Source: Deinococcus aerius (GTDB taxonomy: Bacteria; Deinococcota; Deinococci; Deinococcales; Deinococcaceae). From it: 64,000 nt of DNA. Both the position numbers and the translations under genes were made by a program. Location: contig NZ_BFAG01000002.1 of assembly GCF_002897375.1 (NCBI RefSeq), positions 1-64,000 on the forward strand. The letters run 5' to 3'. Shown piece by piece: positions 1 through 10,314 of this stretch (position 1 is its first letter; each line of letters begins with the position of its first letter). Below the pieces are notes generated by a model that did not search any database, had not been told where the DNA came from, and saw nothing but the letters and a program-made list of their open reading frames with translations.

Positions 1-2
1 TT

Positions 3-392
3 CTGCTGGAAACGCCGCGCGTGGCCCTGGTGCGCGCGGCGGATGGCCTGGAGGCGCTCAACAGCGTGATGGAGTTGATGCGCGACCTCCGGCGCCCCCG
101 CGGCGACATGTGGGAAGTGGCGGTCTGGGAGGACGCCCTGGCCAGCGACGGGCGCGAAGTGTACCTCACTTTCCAGGTGCACAACGAGGCCATCGTGATT
201 CCCGAGAACGTGGACTGCATCCGGGCGCTCAGCGGCACCGAGCCGGACGCGGCGCGGTCCATCGCGAAAACGGACGCCAGCCTGGGCATCACCCGCCACT
301 TTCTGCCCTCCTCCCGGCCACCACGGGTGACGCCGGGTCAAGGAACGCCTGCCGGTTCCAAGGGGGCCGAAGAGCCGACGGCCCCCCGGTGA
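3..392 (+). CDS. Type II (archaeal-type) glyceraldehyde-3-phosphate dehydrogenase, C-terminal part
   Basis: The 5' end lies outside the window; the frame is open to base 1 and stops at 390-392. The readable C-terminus matches my memory of archaeal type II GAPDH ends: [16 protein letters not shown], then [18 protein letters not shown], then [11 protein letters not shown]. The family oxidises glyceraldehyde 3-phosphate in the cytoplasm with NAD(P). The last 25 or so residues, rich in Pro, Gly and Thr, go beyond the usual family end. Phosphoketolase at 3033-5423 produces the same triose phosphate, so a metabolic link is possible but only inferred. The family call rests on recalled motifs, not on a search. 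Confidence 0.75.
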   Translation: MLETPRVALVRAADGLEALNSVMELMRDLRRPRGDMWEVAVWEDALASDGREVYLTFQVHNEAIVIPENVDCIRALSGTEPDAARSIAKTDASLGITRHFLPSSRPPRVTPGQGTPAGSKGAEEPTAPR

Positions 393-487
393 CCCATGGA
401 CAGGTCATGGCAGAGGGAAAGCGTGCGGACTGCCAGCGAGCCCCTGACCACCGTGCTCCCCGGACGGGTGCGCTCGCCGGGGGCGGC

Positions 488-829
488 GTGAACGCACCAG
501 GTTCAGGGGCGAGCCGGACGGGGGAGCGTGTCCGGGTCGGTCGGGTCGCCGACCTGCCCGAGGGTAGCCAGACCAGCGTCCGGGTGGGGGACCAGAACGT
601 CCTCGTCATCCGGGATCAGGGCAGGTTCTACGCACTGCGCAATCTCTGCACCCACCAGAACTTTCCGCTGGAGGGTGGCCCGGTGGAGGACGGCGCGATC
701 ACCTGCCCCAAGCACGGGGCAAGATTCGATCTCGAGACCGGCCGGGCCCTGCGGCTGCCCGCCGTGAAGCCCGTGCGGCTCTTTCGCGCTGAGGTCGAGG
801 GGGAGGAAGTCTATGTCTCACCGCTGTAA
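488..829 (+). CDS. Rieske [2Fe-2S] ferredoxin, NirD-like small protein
   Basis: A 113-residue protein with one Rieske cluster motif: CTHQNF, 16 residues, then [10 protein letters not shown] (C-x-H ... C-x-x-H). This size and layout fit soluble Rieske ferredoxins that pass electrons to an oxygenase or reductase; no partner lies next to it. I chose the GTG at 488 because family homology begins a few residues later ([12 protein letters not shown]). An in-frame ATG at 407 would add 27 residues of low-complexity sequence. No strong ribosome site is visible for either start. It lies 83 bases before the DUF4396-oxidase pair and may be cotranscribed. Confidence 0.85.
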   Translation: MNAPGSGASRTGERVRVGRVADLPEGSQTSVRVGDQNVLVIRDQGRFYALRNLCTHQNFPLEGGPVEDGAITCPKHGARFDLETGRALRLPAVKPVRLFRAEVEGEEVYVSPL

Positions 830-912
830 CGGCCAGGTGCCGGTCCGCTTGCGGGACGGCGGGAACGCTGTCAACGGGGGGCCGGGAGCCCTCCCGGGAA
901 GGGGCATTCGCC

Positions 913-1682
913 GTGGTTGACCTCGACACCGTGTTGCGGGTCTGGTTCGTCCTGGCCGCCCTCACCACGCTGTACGTGGCCTGGGACGCCTTTGCCAACA
1001 ATCCCGAGATGAAGGTCATGAAGTGGGGGTGGGTGTTTGTCACGGCGTACACCGGACCGGTCGGCGCGGCGCTGTACGTGCTGTCCTGTCAGGCCCCTGT
1101 CGCCGGGCAGCACCCGGAGTTCATCCGTCCCCTGTGGAAGCAGGGCCTGGGGTCCGCCATCCACTGCCTGGCGGGGGACGCCACCGGCATCATCCTGGCC
1201 GCCGCTGTCACCGGGCTGCTGGGGTGGCCGATGGGGTTCGACCTGCTGGCGGAGTACGTCTTCGGCTTTCTGTTCAGCCTGCTGATCTTCCAGGCGCTGT
1301 TCATGCGGAACATGCTGGGCGGCTCGTACCTGGCGGCGCTGCGCCGCAGCCTGCTGCCCGAGTTCCTGTCGATGAACGTGATGATGGCAGGCATGGCACC
1401 GGTGATGGTCCTGCTGATGAGCCGGGACATGGCCGCGATGGAACCTACCTCGCTGCGTTTCTGGGGCGTGATGTCGCTTGCGGCGGTCGTGGGGCTGGCC
1501 TTCGCCTATCCCATCAACGTCTGGCTGGTGAGCGTCCGTTCCAAGGAAGGGATGGGGACCGTCCTGGCCCTCGGGCGGGGCGGCCACAGCCTGACGGCCG
1601 AGCGTCACCTCGCTGCCGCCCGTGCGGAACGGCCCCTGGCCCCCGTGCCTCCCGCCAGCCCCAGCATGAAAGGAATGGAATC

Positions 1683-1686
<4 letters not shown>
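913..1686 (+). CDS. DUF4396 domain membrane protein
   Basis: A 257-residue protein with about six hydrophobic segments. The DUF4396 hallmark region is present (GSAIHCLAGDATGI, then MRNMLGGSYL, MMAGMAPVMVLLMSRDM, MEPTSLRFWGVMSLA). The family's role is unknown. Its conserved His/Cys and Met-rich helices and its frequent pairing with multicopper oxidases suggest metal handling in the membrane. The start is GTG with a purine-rich site (gggaagggg) about 9 bases upstream. Its stop overlaps the next gene as ATGA, so it is translationally coupled to the multicopper oxidase. Confidence 0.85.
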
Positions 1687-2960
<1,274 letters not shown>

Positions 2961-2987
2961 ACGGCCGGGAAGCCCGGGGAAAGTTCA

Positions 2988-3018
2988 CCGGGACCGCGTC
3001 ACCCCCCCGCGGTCCCGG
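2988..3018. terminator. Bidirectional hairpin between convergent genes
   Basis: Perfect 11-bp inverted repeat CCGGGACCGCG / CGCGGTCCCGG with a 9-base loop. It lies 28 bases after the oxidase stop and 15 bases after the phosphoketolase stop on the other strand. There is no T-run, as is common for GC-rich terminators. Confidence 0.7.
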
Positions 3019-3032
3019 CAGCCGGTGGTGCC

Positions 3033-5423
3033 TCAGCCGCGCCAGGTCCAGTTCTTTACCTCGGGCAGGTCATCGCCGTGTTCCCGGATGTACGCGTGGT
3101 GCTCGGCGAGGCGGTCGCGCATCCGCTGCCCGAAATGCGCCCCCACCTCTCGCAGGCGCGGCACCCGGTTCACCACGTCCAGGGCGAGGTGGAAGCGGTC
3201 GAGGTCGTTCAGCACCGTCATGTCGAAGGGCGTGGTCGTCGTCCCCTCCTCCTTGTAGCCGCGCACATGCAGGTTGGGGTGGTTCGTGCGGCGGTAGGTG
3301 AGGCGGTGGATCAACCAGGGGTAGCCGTGATACGCGAAGATGATGGGGCGGTCGGTGGTGAAGAGGCGGTCGAACTCCTGGTGGGTGAGGCCGTGGGGGT
3401 GCTCCTCGTGGGGTTGCAGCGTCATCAGGTCCACCACGTTCACCACCCGGATCTTCAGGTCCGGGAAGGCCTCCCGCAGCAGGTCCACCGCCGCGAGCGT
3501 CTCCAGGGTGGGCACGTCCCCCGCGCAGGCCATCACCACGTCGGGCTCCGCCCCCGCGTCGGTGCTCGCCCAGGACCAGATGCCCACGCCCGCCGCGCAG
3601 TGGCGCGCGGCCTCGTCCATGCCCAGCCACTGGGGAGCGGGCTGTTTCCCGGCCACGATCACGTTCACGTACTGGCGGCTGCGCAGGCAGTGGTCGGCCA
3701 CCGAGAGCAGCGTGTTCGCGTCGGGCGGCAGGTACACCCGCACCACGTCCGCCTTCTTGTTCACCACGTGGTCGATGAAGCCGGGGTCCTGGTGCGAGAA
3801 GCCGTTGTGGTCCTGCCGCCACACGTGCGAGGTAAGCAGGTAGTTCAGGCTCGCGATCGGTCGACGCCAGGGGAGGTCGTTGGTGGTCTTCAGCCACTTG
3901 GCGTGCTGGTTGAACATCGAGTCCACGATGTGGATGAACGCCTCGTAGCACGAGAACAGCCCGTGCCGTCCGGTCAGCAGGTAGCCCTCCAGCCAGCCCT
4001 GGAGCACCTGCTCGCTCAGCAGTTCCATGACCCGCCCGTCCGGGGACAGGTGCTCGTCGGTCGGGAGGACTGGCCCCAGCCACGTCTTCGTGGTGGCCCC
4101 GTACACGGCGTCCAGACGGTTCGAGGCCGTCTCGTCCGGCCCGAACAGCCGGAAGTTCACCGGGTTCTTCGCCATCACGTCCCTCAGGAAGGTGCCGAGC
4201 ACGCGGGTCGCCTCGGCGGTTACCCCGCCGGGCCGGGGCACGGGGACGGCGTACAGGCGGAAATCGGGCAGCTCCAGGGGCCGCAGCAGCAGTCCCCCGT
4301 TCGCCACCGGATTGGCCCCCATCCGCCGCGTTCCCCGTGGCGCGAGGGCCGTGAGTTCCGGCCGCAGCCGCCCGCTGTCGTCGAAGAGCTCCTCCGGACG
4401 GTAGCTGCGGAGCCACGCCTCCAGGGCGCGCAGGTGATCGGGAGACTCGAACAGCCCCGCGAGCGGCACCTGGTGGGAACGCCAGGTTCCCTCCACGGGG
4501 AGGCCGTCCACCTCCCGCGGCCCGGTCCAGCCCTTGGGACTCCGCAGCACGATCAGCGGCCAGTGGGGCCGCGAGGTCGCGCCCTCTTCCCGCGCCGCGC
4601 GCTGGATCGCCGTGATGTCGGCCCAGACCTGTTCCAGCGTGGCGGCCATCTTGCCGTGCATCTCGGCCGGATCGTCGCCCTCCACCAGGTAGGGCCGGTG
4701 CCCATACCCCGTGAGCAGCGCCTCCAGCTCCGCCCCGTCCAGGCGGCCCAGCACGGTGGGATTGGCGATCTTGTACCCGTTGAGGTGCAGGATGGGCAGC
4801 ACCGCCCCGTCCCGCGCCGGGTTCAGGAACTTGTTGGCGTGCCAGCTCGCCGCCAGGGCGCCCGTCTCCGCCTCGCCGTCGCCGACCACGCAGGCGACGA
4901 GGAGCCCCGGGTGGTCGAAGGCGGCCCCATACGCGTGCGCGAGGCTGTAACCCAGTTCGCCCCCCTCGTGGATGGAGCCGGGCGTCTCGGGGGCCACGTG
5001 GCTGGGAATACCGCCGGGGAAGGAGAACTGCTTGAACAGCCGCCGCAGGCCCGCCTCGTTCTGCCCCACTTCCGGGTAGACCTCACTGTAGGTGCCTTCC
5101 AGGTAGGTGTTCGCCACCAGGCCGGGGCCGCCGTGCCCGGGACCGGCGACGTACAGCACGCTCAAGTCATGCGCCCGGATCAGCCGGTTGAGGTGGGCGT
5201 AGATGAAGTTCAGCCCGGGTGTGGTGCCCCAGTGGCCCAGGAGCCGGGGCTTGACGTGGTCCAGGCTGAGGGGTTCCCGCAGCAGCGGGTTGTCCAGCAG
5301 GTAGATCTGGCCCACCGACAGGTAGTTCGCGGCGCGCCAGTACGCGTCGAGCAGGCGCAGTTCCTCGGGGGACAGGGGCGACGGGCCAGGCGGGGTGGCG
5401 GAAAGGGCAGGTCGGGGAGTCAT
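3033..5423 (-). CDS. xfp: Phosphoketolase (xylulose-5-P / fructose-6-P)
   Basis: A 796-residue, thiamine-diphosphate enzyme of the normal family length. It splits xylulose 5-phosphate (and often fructose 6-phosphate) with phosphate into acetyl phosphate and a sugar phosphate, in the cytoplasm. Family signatures: [19 protein letters not shown] near the N-terminus, GPGHGGPG, the ThDP/metal motif GDGEAETG near residue 180, SPKGWTGP, and [18 protein letters not shown] in the second half. The ATG at 5423 is preceded by ggaggccccc; an in-frame start 34 residues upstream (5525) is Pro/Leu-rich and lacks such a site. It is a solitary gene convergent with the oxidase, sharing the 2988-3018 hairpin. 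Confidence 0.96.
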   Translation of the reverse strand: MTPRPALSATPPGPSPLSPEELRLLDAYWRAANYLSVGQIYLLDNPLLREPLSLDHVKPRLLGHWGTTPGLNFIYAHLNRLIRAHDLSVLYVAGPGHGGPGLVANTYLEGTYSEVYPEVGQNEAGLRRLFKQFSFPGGIPSHVAPETPGSIHEGGELGYSLAHAYGAAFDHPGLLVACVVGDGEAETGALAASWHANKFLNPARDGAVLPILHLNGYKIANPTVLGRLDGAELEALLTGYGHRPYLVEGDDPAEMHGKMAATLEQVWADITAIQRAAREEGATSRPHWPLIVLRSPKGWTGPREVDGLPVEGTWRSHQVPLAGLFESPDHLRALEAWLRSYRPEELFDDSGRLRPELTALAPRGTRRMGANPVANGGLLLRPLELPDFRLYAVPVPRPGGVTAEATRVLGTFLRDVMAKNPVNFRLFGPDETASNRLDAVYGATTKTWLGPVLPTDEHLSPDGRVMELLSEQVLQGWLEGYLLTGRHGLFSCYEAFIHIVDSMFNQHAKWLKTTNDLPWRRPIASLNYLLTSHVWRQDHNGFSHQDPGFIDHVVNKKADVVRVYLPPDANTLLSVADHCLRSRQYVNVIVAGKQPAPQWLGMDEAARHCAAGVGIWSWASTDAGAEPDVVMACAGDVPTLETLAAVDLLREAFPDLKIRVVNVVDLMTLQPHEEHPHGLTHQEFDRLFTTDRPIIFAYHGYPWLIHRLTYRRTNHPNLHVRGYKEEGTTTTPFDMTVLNDLDRFHLALDVVNRVPRLREVGAHFGQRMRDRLAEHHAYIREHGDDLPEVKNWTWRG

Positions 5424-5701
5424 GGGGGCCTCCGGCGTGGGAAAGCGGGCAGGTGGGACCGGCAAGGCTGATCCCGGGGACAGCAGGACTGGCGCGACCA
5501 GGGTCAGCGGTGGGGGCGTCCGCACGGCGCCGGTCCTCCAAGCCTAGATGGCCTGCCTGAGCGGCACCCGCGTGGGACCTGAGCCGACGCTGAGGGCCTC
5601 ACGCCGCCTGCACCGCGAACGCTGGGGTGGCCCCCTTGCCCTTTTCCAGCCGGGTGGGGGTCCCTCCTCTTCCAGCGGTGAGGCAGAATGAACGCTGGGG
5701 C

Positions 5702-6376
5702 ATGGAACGCATCCTGGTGATTGATGACGACGGGGGGGTCACGGCGGCCCTCAAGCGGGGCCTCACCTTCGAGGGGTACGCCGTGGAGGTGGCCGCGTCG
5801 GGCGAGTCGGGCCTCCGCCTCCTGCGGGGCCAGACCCCTGACCTGGTGATCCTCGACGTGATGATGCCGGGGGTGGACGGGCTGGAGGTGCTGCGCCGGC
5901 TGCGCGCCGCCGGGGATGACACCCCCGTGCTGCTGCTGACTGCGCGCGACGAGGACCGGGACCAGATCGCGGGGCTGGAGGCGGGGGCCGACGACTACGT
6001 CGTGAAGCCCTTTACCTTCGACGTGCTGCTCGCGCGGGTGCGGACCCTCCTGCGCCGCCGCCGGACAGAGCGCCCCACGGTCCTGCGCTGTGCCGACCTG
6101 ACGCTGGAGGTCGAGGGGCACGTGGTCCGCCGGGGGGGGCGGGTCGTGCCGCTCACCCACCTCGAGTTCAGGCTGTTGCGGGAGCTGCTGGAAGGCCAGG
6201 GCCGGGTGCTGTCCAAGCAGCGGCTGCTCGACCGGGTGTGGGACAAGTCGTATTTCGGAGACGTGAACGTCGTGGAGGTATGCGTGAAGCAGTTGCGCCA
6301 CAAGCTGGAGGAACCCGGGGAAGAGCGCCTGATCCACACCGTGCGCGGCGCCGGGTACGTGCTGCGCCGGGAGTGA
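5702..6376 (+). CDS. OmpR/PhoB-family response regulator (system 1)
   Basis: A 224-residue regulator. The receiver domain has acidic residues D8-D10, phospho-acceptor D52 (VILDVMMPG), T80 and K102 (VVKPF). The C-terminal winged helix has LTHLEFRLLRELLEG and the usual ending VRGAGYVLRRE. The ATG at 5702 gives a normal N-terminus (MERILVIDDD). Its stop overlaps the kinase start as GTGA, so the pair is coupled. No TTTACA-type box is visible upstream. It sits just before the copper-island genes at 8.0-10.2 kb, so metal sensing is possible but not shown. Confidence 0.95.
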   Translation: MERILVIDDDGGVTAALKRGLTFEGYAVEVAASGESGLRLLRGQTPDLVILDVMMPGVDGLEVLRRLRAAGDDTPVLLLTARDEDRDQIAGLEAGADDYVVKPFTFDVLLARVRTLLRRRRTERPTVLRCADLTLEVEGHVVRRGGRVVPLTHLEFRLLRELLEGQGRVLSKQRLLDRVWDKSYFGDVNVVEVCVKQLRHKLEEPGEERLIHTVRGAGYVLRRE

Positions 6377-7869
6377 GCGCCGCCGGGGCCGGTGGGGGGC
6401 CCGGCCGGTCGCGCCTATCGTGGAGGTTGCCCCTGCGCTGGCGCCTGGCGCTGGTGTACGGCCTCGGCTGCGCCCTGGCCCTGTTCGCCTCGGGCCTCCT
6501 CAGCTACGCCTTTCACACCCGCAGCCATTACGATGAACTCGACCGCGTCCTGGTGGACCGCGCGCTGCACCTGGCGGCCGAGGTGCGGCAGGCAGGAACG
6601 CGGGTGAACACCGATCTTCAGGCTGGGGGCCTCCCGGTCCTGTCCGGCGTGTATGGCCCCGACGGGCGGGTGCGGCGCCGGAGCGCGGCGGCCCCGGCCT
6701 TGGTGCAGGCGTCCCCGCCCCAGGTGCTCGCCGCGCCCGCCGGACCCGCCTACGCCGGCGTGGTGGCGCTGTTTCCCCGGCTGACGCCGCCCCCGCCGCA
6801 CCCGGCCGGGGGTGCGTTCGGGCTGCTGGTCGGGGAGCAGCGCTGGCGGGTCTTCGTGCTGCCCGTGCGCGCGGGGGGCACGGCGCTCGGCTATGTCGAG
6901 ACCCTCACCCCGCTGGGACTGCTGGACCGTTCGGTCGCCCGGCTGAGAACGGTGCTGCTCGGGGTGGGCACGCTGTGCCTGCTCGGCGCGCTGGCCGCGA
7001 CCTGGTTCACCGCGGGGCGGCTGCTGCGGCCCCTGGAGGCCATGACGGCGGCCGCCCGCGAGATCGCCCGCTCGCGGGAGCCGACGGCGCGGGTGGCACC
7101 GCCACCCCACGACGACGAGGTCGGCGAGCTGGCGCGGACCTTCAACACCATGCTGGAGAGCCTGGAGGAGTCGGCGCAGACCCAGCGCCGCTTTATCGCG
7201 GACGCCTCCCACGAGTTGCGGGCCCCCCTGACGGTCGTCCGGGCCAACCTGGACCTGTTGCGGCGCTACCCGGACATGCCGGAGGCGGAGCGTGCGGACG
7301 TCGTGCGGGAAGCCGAGCGGGAGAGCGAGCGCATGACCCGCCTCGTCGGCCAGTTGTTGACCCTGGCGCGCGGGGACGCGGGCCTGGGCATCCGGCGGGG
7401 ACAGGTCGTGCTGGAGGCGCTGGTCCGCGAGACGGTCCAGGAGGCGCAACACCTGGCACGCGGGCAGCGGCTGGCGCTCGGGCCCGTCGACGCGGCGACC
7501 GTGGAGGGGGACGGGGACCGGCTCAAGCAACTCCTGCTCATCCTGCTGGACAACGCGGTGCACTACACCCCGCCGGGAGGGCAAGTCAACGTCACGCTAC
7601 GGCGTGACGGCCCGGCGGCGAGGCTGACGGTAAGCGACACGGGCGTCGGCATCGCCGGGCCGGACCTGCCGCGGGTGTTCGAGCGCTTCTACCGGGGCGC
7701 CCCGGCCCGCACCCACCACCCGGGGGGCAGCGGCCTGGGCCTTCCGATCGCCCGCTGGATCGCCGAGCAGCACGGCGGCAGCCTGCGGCTGGCAAGCCGG
7801 CCGGGCGTGGGGACCCAGGTCACCTTCGAACTGCCCGTCGCGCCGGGGACCGGACCCGGCGGCCGTTAG
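6373..7869 (+). CDS. Sensor histidine kinase, HAMP type (system 1)
   Basis: A 498-residue membrane kinase starting at GTG 6373, overlapping the regulator stop. It has a first membrane helix at about residues 24-46, an extracytoplasmic domain of about 150 residues, a second helix (LLGVGTLCLLGALAATWF) and a HAMP linker. The phospho-accepting helix carries DASHELRAPL with H280. Nucleotide-binding boxes follow: LLDNAVHYTP (N), VSDTGVGI (G1) and GSGLGLPIA (G2). The sensor domain is Pro/Ala-rich with no metal-ligand cluster that I can recognise, so the signal is unknown. Confidence 0.95.
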   Translation: MSAAGAGGGPGRSRLSWRLPLRWRLALVYGLGCALALFASGLLSYAFHTRSHYDELDRVLVDRALHLAAEVRQAGTRVNTDLQAGGLPVLSGVYGPDGRVRRRSAAAPALVQASPPQVLAAPAGPAYAGVVALFPRLTPPPPHPAGGAFGLLVGEQRWRVFVLPVRAGGTALGYVETLTPLGLLDRSVARLRTVLLGVGTLCLLGALAATWFTAGRLLRPLEAMTAAAREIARSREPTARVAPPPHDDEVGELARTFNTMLESLEESAQTQRRFIADASHELRAPLTVVRANLDLLRRYPDMPEAERADVVREAERESERMTRLVGQLLTLARGDAGLGIRRGQVVLEALVRETVQEAQHLARGQRLALGPVDAATVEGDGDRLKQLLLILLDNAVHYTPPGGQVNVTLRRDGPAARLTVSDTGVGIAGPDLPRVFERFYRGAPARTHHPGGSGLGLPIARWIAEQHGGSLRLASRPGVGTQVTFELPVAPGTGPGGR

Positions 7870-8027
7870 TTCGGCGGGCCGTTGCCGGGGAGAGTGAACC
7901 CGTGCACCTCAGCCAACCCACAGGAACGGCGCAGCGGGCCCTCAAGGGTGGGCGGCAGACTGGGGGTGACGCCCGAATGTGCCCCGGCAGAGTGCAGGGG
8001 CCACCACGGGCGCGGCAAGGAGGAGCG

Positions 8028-8255
8028 ATGCACACCACCCAGCGCCTGACCATTCCCATTGACGGGCTCGGGTGCGGTGGGGCCCTGCGGGCGGAGGGCG
8101 TTCTGTCCCGGCTGCCGGGTGTCATCCGGGCCTATGTCAACCCCGCCACCGAGATGGGGTATGTGGAGTATGACCCGGGCCAGTTCGACCTCTCGCACCT
8201 GCGTTCCGCACTGGCCCGGGCCGGCTTCGAGGCAGGCCCGCCCAGCATCCGGTGA
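8028..8255 (+). CDS. HMA-like small protein lacking the CxxC metal site
   Basis: A 75-residue protein with the fold pattern of heavy-metal-associated domains: beta strand RLTIPIDG, a helix ending in LSRLPGVI, YVNPATEMGYVEYDP, and a last helix HLRSALARAGFEA. The metal loop reads GLGCGGAL, so only the first Cys of the usual GMxCxxC is kept. It therefore cannot bind copper in the normal bis-Cys way. The ATG at 8028 has an excellent ribosome site (aaggaggag). It is the first gene of a same-strand group running to 10240 that is typical of copper-resistance islands. Confidence 0.75.
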   Translation: MHTTQRLTIPIDGLGCGGALRAEGVLSRLPGVIRAYVNPATEMGYVEYDPGQFDLSHLRSALARAGFEAGPPSIR

Positions 8256-8343
8256 GGGTCCTGCCCGGAGTTCACCGTCGGCCGTCGGCCCCGGTATGGG
8301 GCACGGCCGGGATCCGGCGACGTTGCCCGGGTCAGGGGGAAGA

Positions 8344-8577
8344 ATGAGACACCTGCTGCGCACGGCCGGGGGCCTGGTCTTCCTGGCCTTTCTGGGAATC
8401 GCGGGCTTTTTCCTCGTCACGGAGCACACGGCCCATGTGTTCGGGGCGCTGCCCCTCGTGCTGGTCCTGCTGTGTCCGCTGATGCACCTCTGGATGCATG
8501 GGCATGGGGGACAGGGCCACGCGGGTCCGGGCGCGGACCTGCAAGACGGTTCCTCCCGGGGAGGGGATGCGCGGTGA
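8344..8577 (+). CDS. DUF2933 family small membrane protein
   Basis: A 77-residue protein with two adjacent membrane helices (about residues 8-25 and 32-47), followed by a His-rich tail (MHLWMHGHGGQGHAG). This matches the DUF2933 pattern: short two-helix proteins with a His-rich end, common in copper/silver resistance clusters, with no proven function. Its stop overlaps the next gene as GTGA. Metal binding by the His/Met tail is plausible. Confidence 0.8.
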   Translation: MRHLLRTAGGLVFLAFLGIAGFFLVTEHTAHVFGALPLVLVLLCPLMHLWMHGHGGQGHAGPGADLQDGSSRGGDAR

Positions 8578-9239
8578 CGGACACGCCCGCCTACGGCCTG
8601 TGGGTCCTGGTTGCCTTCAACACCGTGGTGTTCGCGCTCTTCGCGCTGAGTTTCGCGCGGCCCAGAAGCCCGCGCGACTGGCGCGCGTTCTCCGCCTTCA
8701 CGGCGTTCCTGGTTGCGCTGTTCACCGAGATGTACGGCTTCCCGCTGACCCTCTACCTGCTGTCCGGCTGGTTGCAGCGCCGGTATCCCGACCTGAACGT
8801 GTTCTCCCACGACGCGGGGCACCTGTGGTGGGCGATGCTGGGGCAGCGCGGCGATCCTCACCTCGGCCTGCCGCACCTGCTGAGCTACCTGCTGATCGGC
8901 GGCGGGTTCTGGCTGGTCGCGGCGGCCTGGGACGTGTTGTACCGCGCGCAGCGGGAGGGACGGGTGGCGACCTCCGGCCCGTACGCGCGGGTCCGTCACC
9001 CGCAGTACGCCAGCTTCATCCTGATCCTGCTGGGGTTTCTGGTGCAGTGGCCGACCCTCCTGACCCTGCTGATGTTTCCCGTGCTGGTGGTGATGTACCT
9101 GCGGCTCGCCCGGCGCGAGGAGGCCGAGGCCCGTCAGGTGTTCGGGGAAGCCTACGCCCGCTACGCGGCCACCACCCCGGCGTTCTTCCCGGCGCTCAGA
9201 CGGCCCGGCCAGACGGGGCGCGCCGGTCGTCCCGGATGA
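8574..9239 (+). CDS. Isoprenylcysteine methyltransferase (ICMT)-family membrane protein
   Basis: A 221-residue protein with about five membrane helices. The conserved C-terminal core of the ICMT/PEMT superfamily is present: TSGPYARVRHPQYASF, a hydrophobic hairpin, then RLARREEAEARQVFGEAYARY. These proteins bind S-adenosylmethionine; the substrate of the bacterial copies in metal-resistance clusters is unknown. The GTG start at 8574 overlaps the DUF2933 stop, and gaggggatg lies just upstream. I infer a shared operon with DUF2933 and the downstream propeller protein. Confidence 0.85.
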   Translation: MTDTPAYGLWVLVAFNTVVFALFALSFARPRSPRDWRAFSAFTAFLVALFTEMYGFPLTLYLLSGWLQRRYPDLNVFSHDAGHLWWAMLGQRGDPHLGLPHLLSYLLIGGGFWLVAAAWDVLYRAQREGRVATSGPYARVRHPQYASFILILLGFLVQWPTLLTLLMFPVLVVMYLRLARREEAEARQVFGEAYARYAATTPAFFPALRRPGQTGRAGRPG

Positions 9240-9265
9240 CGGGGCGTGAACCGAAAGGAGGATTC

Positions 9266-10240
9266 ATGACCCGGCCACACCGCAGGCAGGCCTGGCTTCT
9301 CTGCGGCCTGCTCGGACTGTCCGGCGCCGCTGCCGCGCCCACCGTGTACGTCGAGAACGTGACGGATTCCGCCATCATCGCGCTGGACGGTGCGAGCGGA
9401 CAGGTGATGGGACGGGTGCCCATTCCCGGCACCCCGCACGGCCTGATTTCCGACCCGCAGCGGCAACGGCTGTTCGTGGTGGGCGGGGAGACGGGCACGG
9501 TGAGCGTGATCGACGCGGCGCGGCTGCGCGTCCTGCGAACGCTGCGGGTGGGGGCGGGGGTGCGCGGCCTGGCCGTCTCCCCGGACGGACGGCGCCTCTA
9601 CGTGACCCGCGCGGGGCCGCGCACCCTCACGGTGTTCCGCACCGACACCTGGCAGGTGGAGCGCACCGTCCGGCTCGCGCAGGTTCCTGAACACGTCCTG
9701 GTGGGTCCGGGGGCGGCCTGGCTGCTTGTCACCAGCACGAGCATGGCCGGGAGCCTCCCCGGCGCGCGCCTGTCCGGCAGCGTGACCCTGCTGGACGGTT
9801 CCACCCTGAAGGTCAGGAACACCTGGATGCTGGGGGGTCGGCCCTACCGTGCCGCCCTCTCGCCGGACGGGCGCCGCGCGGCCCTCACCGAGCTCGACGG
9901 GGAACGGATCGACCTGTTGAACACGGCGCCCTTCGCCGTGGCCGCCAGCTACCCGGTCGGCATGGTGCCCGAGCAACTCGCCTTCCGCACCGGGCAGGAG
10001 CTGTGGGTCAGCAACCTCAGCGGGACGGCCGTCACGGTGCTGGACGTGTCCAGCGGGAACTCGGTCAACGTGGGGACGGGTGACGGGCCATATGGCCTCG
10101 GGATCAGCGCGGACGGGCGCGACGTCTTCGTGAGCAACATGCGGGAGGGCACCGTCGTGAGAATCGACGCGCTGACCCGCCGCGTCACCGCGCGCTACCG
10201 GCTCGGCGGGGAACTGCATGCCCTGGTGGTGGGACGTTGA
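9266..10240 (+). CDS. Exported YVTN-type beta-propeller protein
   Basis: A 324-residue protein. It has a signal peptide (RR near the start, hydrophobic core LLCGLLGLSGAAA, likely cut before APTVYV), then about seven repeats of the YVTN/propeller type, for example GLAVSPDGRRLYVTRAG, RAALSPDGRRAALTELDG and GLGISADGRDVFVSN. Such proteins form beta propellers outside the membrane; many are found in copper-resistance and cytochrome clusters, with unproven roles. The ATG at 9266 follows a textbook site (aaaggaggattc), 26 bases after the methyltransferase gene. Confidence 0.85.
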   Translation: MTRPHRRQAWLLCGLLGLSGAAAAPTVYVENVTDSAIIALDGASGQVMGRVPIPGTPHGLISDPQRQRLFVVGGETGTVSVIDAARLRVLRTLRVGAGVRGLAVSPDGRRLYVTRAGPRTLTVFRTDTWQVERTVRLAQVPEHVLVGPGAAWLLVTSTSMAGSLPGARLSGSVTLLDGSTLKVRNTWMLGGRPYRAALSPDGRRAALTELDGERIDLLNTAPFAVAASYPVGMVPEQLAFRTGQELWVSNLSGTAVTVLDVSSGNSVNVGTGDGPYGLGISADGRDVFVSNMREGTVVRIDALTRRVTARYRLGGELHALVVGR

Positions 10241-10314
10241 ACGCCGGGCCCGGGGGCGTCGTGTGCCCCCTCCTCTGACCCTCGGCCCGGCGGTCGCCCG
10301 CACGGAAAGGAGCC

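Noticed and set aside
3078..5471. 797-codon plus-strand frame opposite phosphoketolase
   Set aside because: Composition (Val, Arg, His, Gly runs) is that of an antisense shadow; the minus strand encodes a full, conserved enzyme.
7866..8999. Long minus-strand open frame opposite the copper-island genes
   Set aside because: Its sequence is Pro/Arg/Gly shadow coding opposite four well-supported plus-strand genes; GC-rich DNA produces many such frames.
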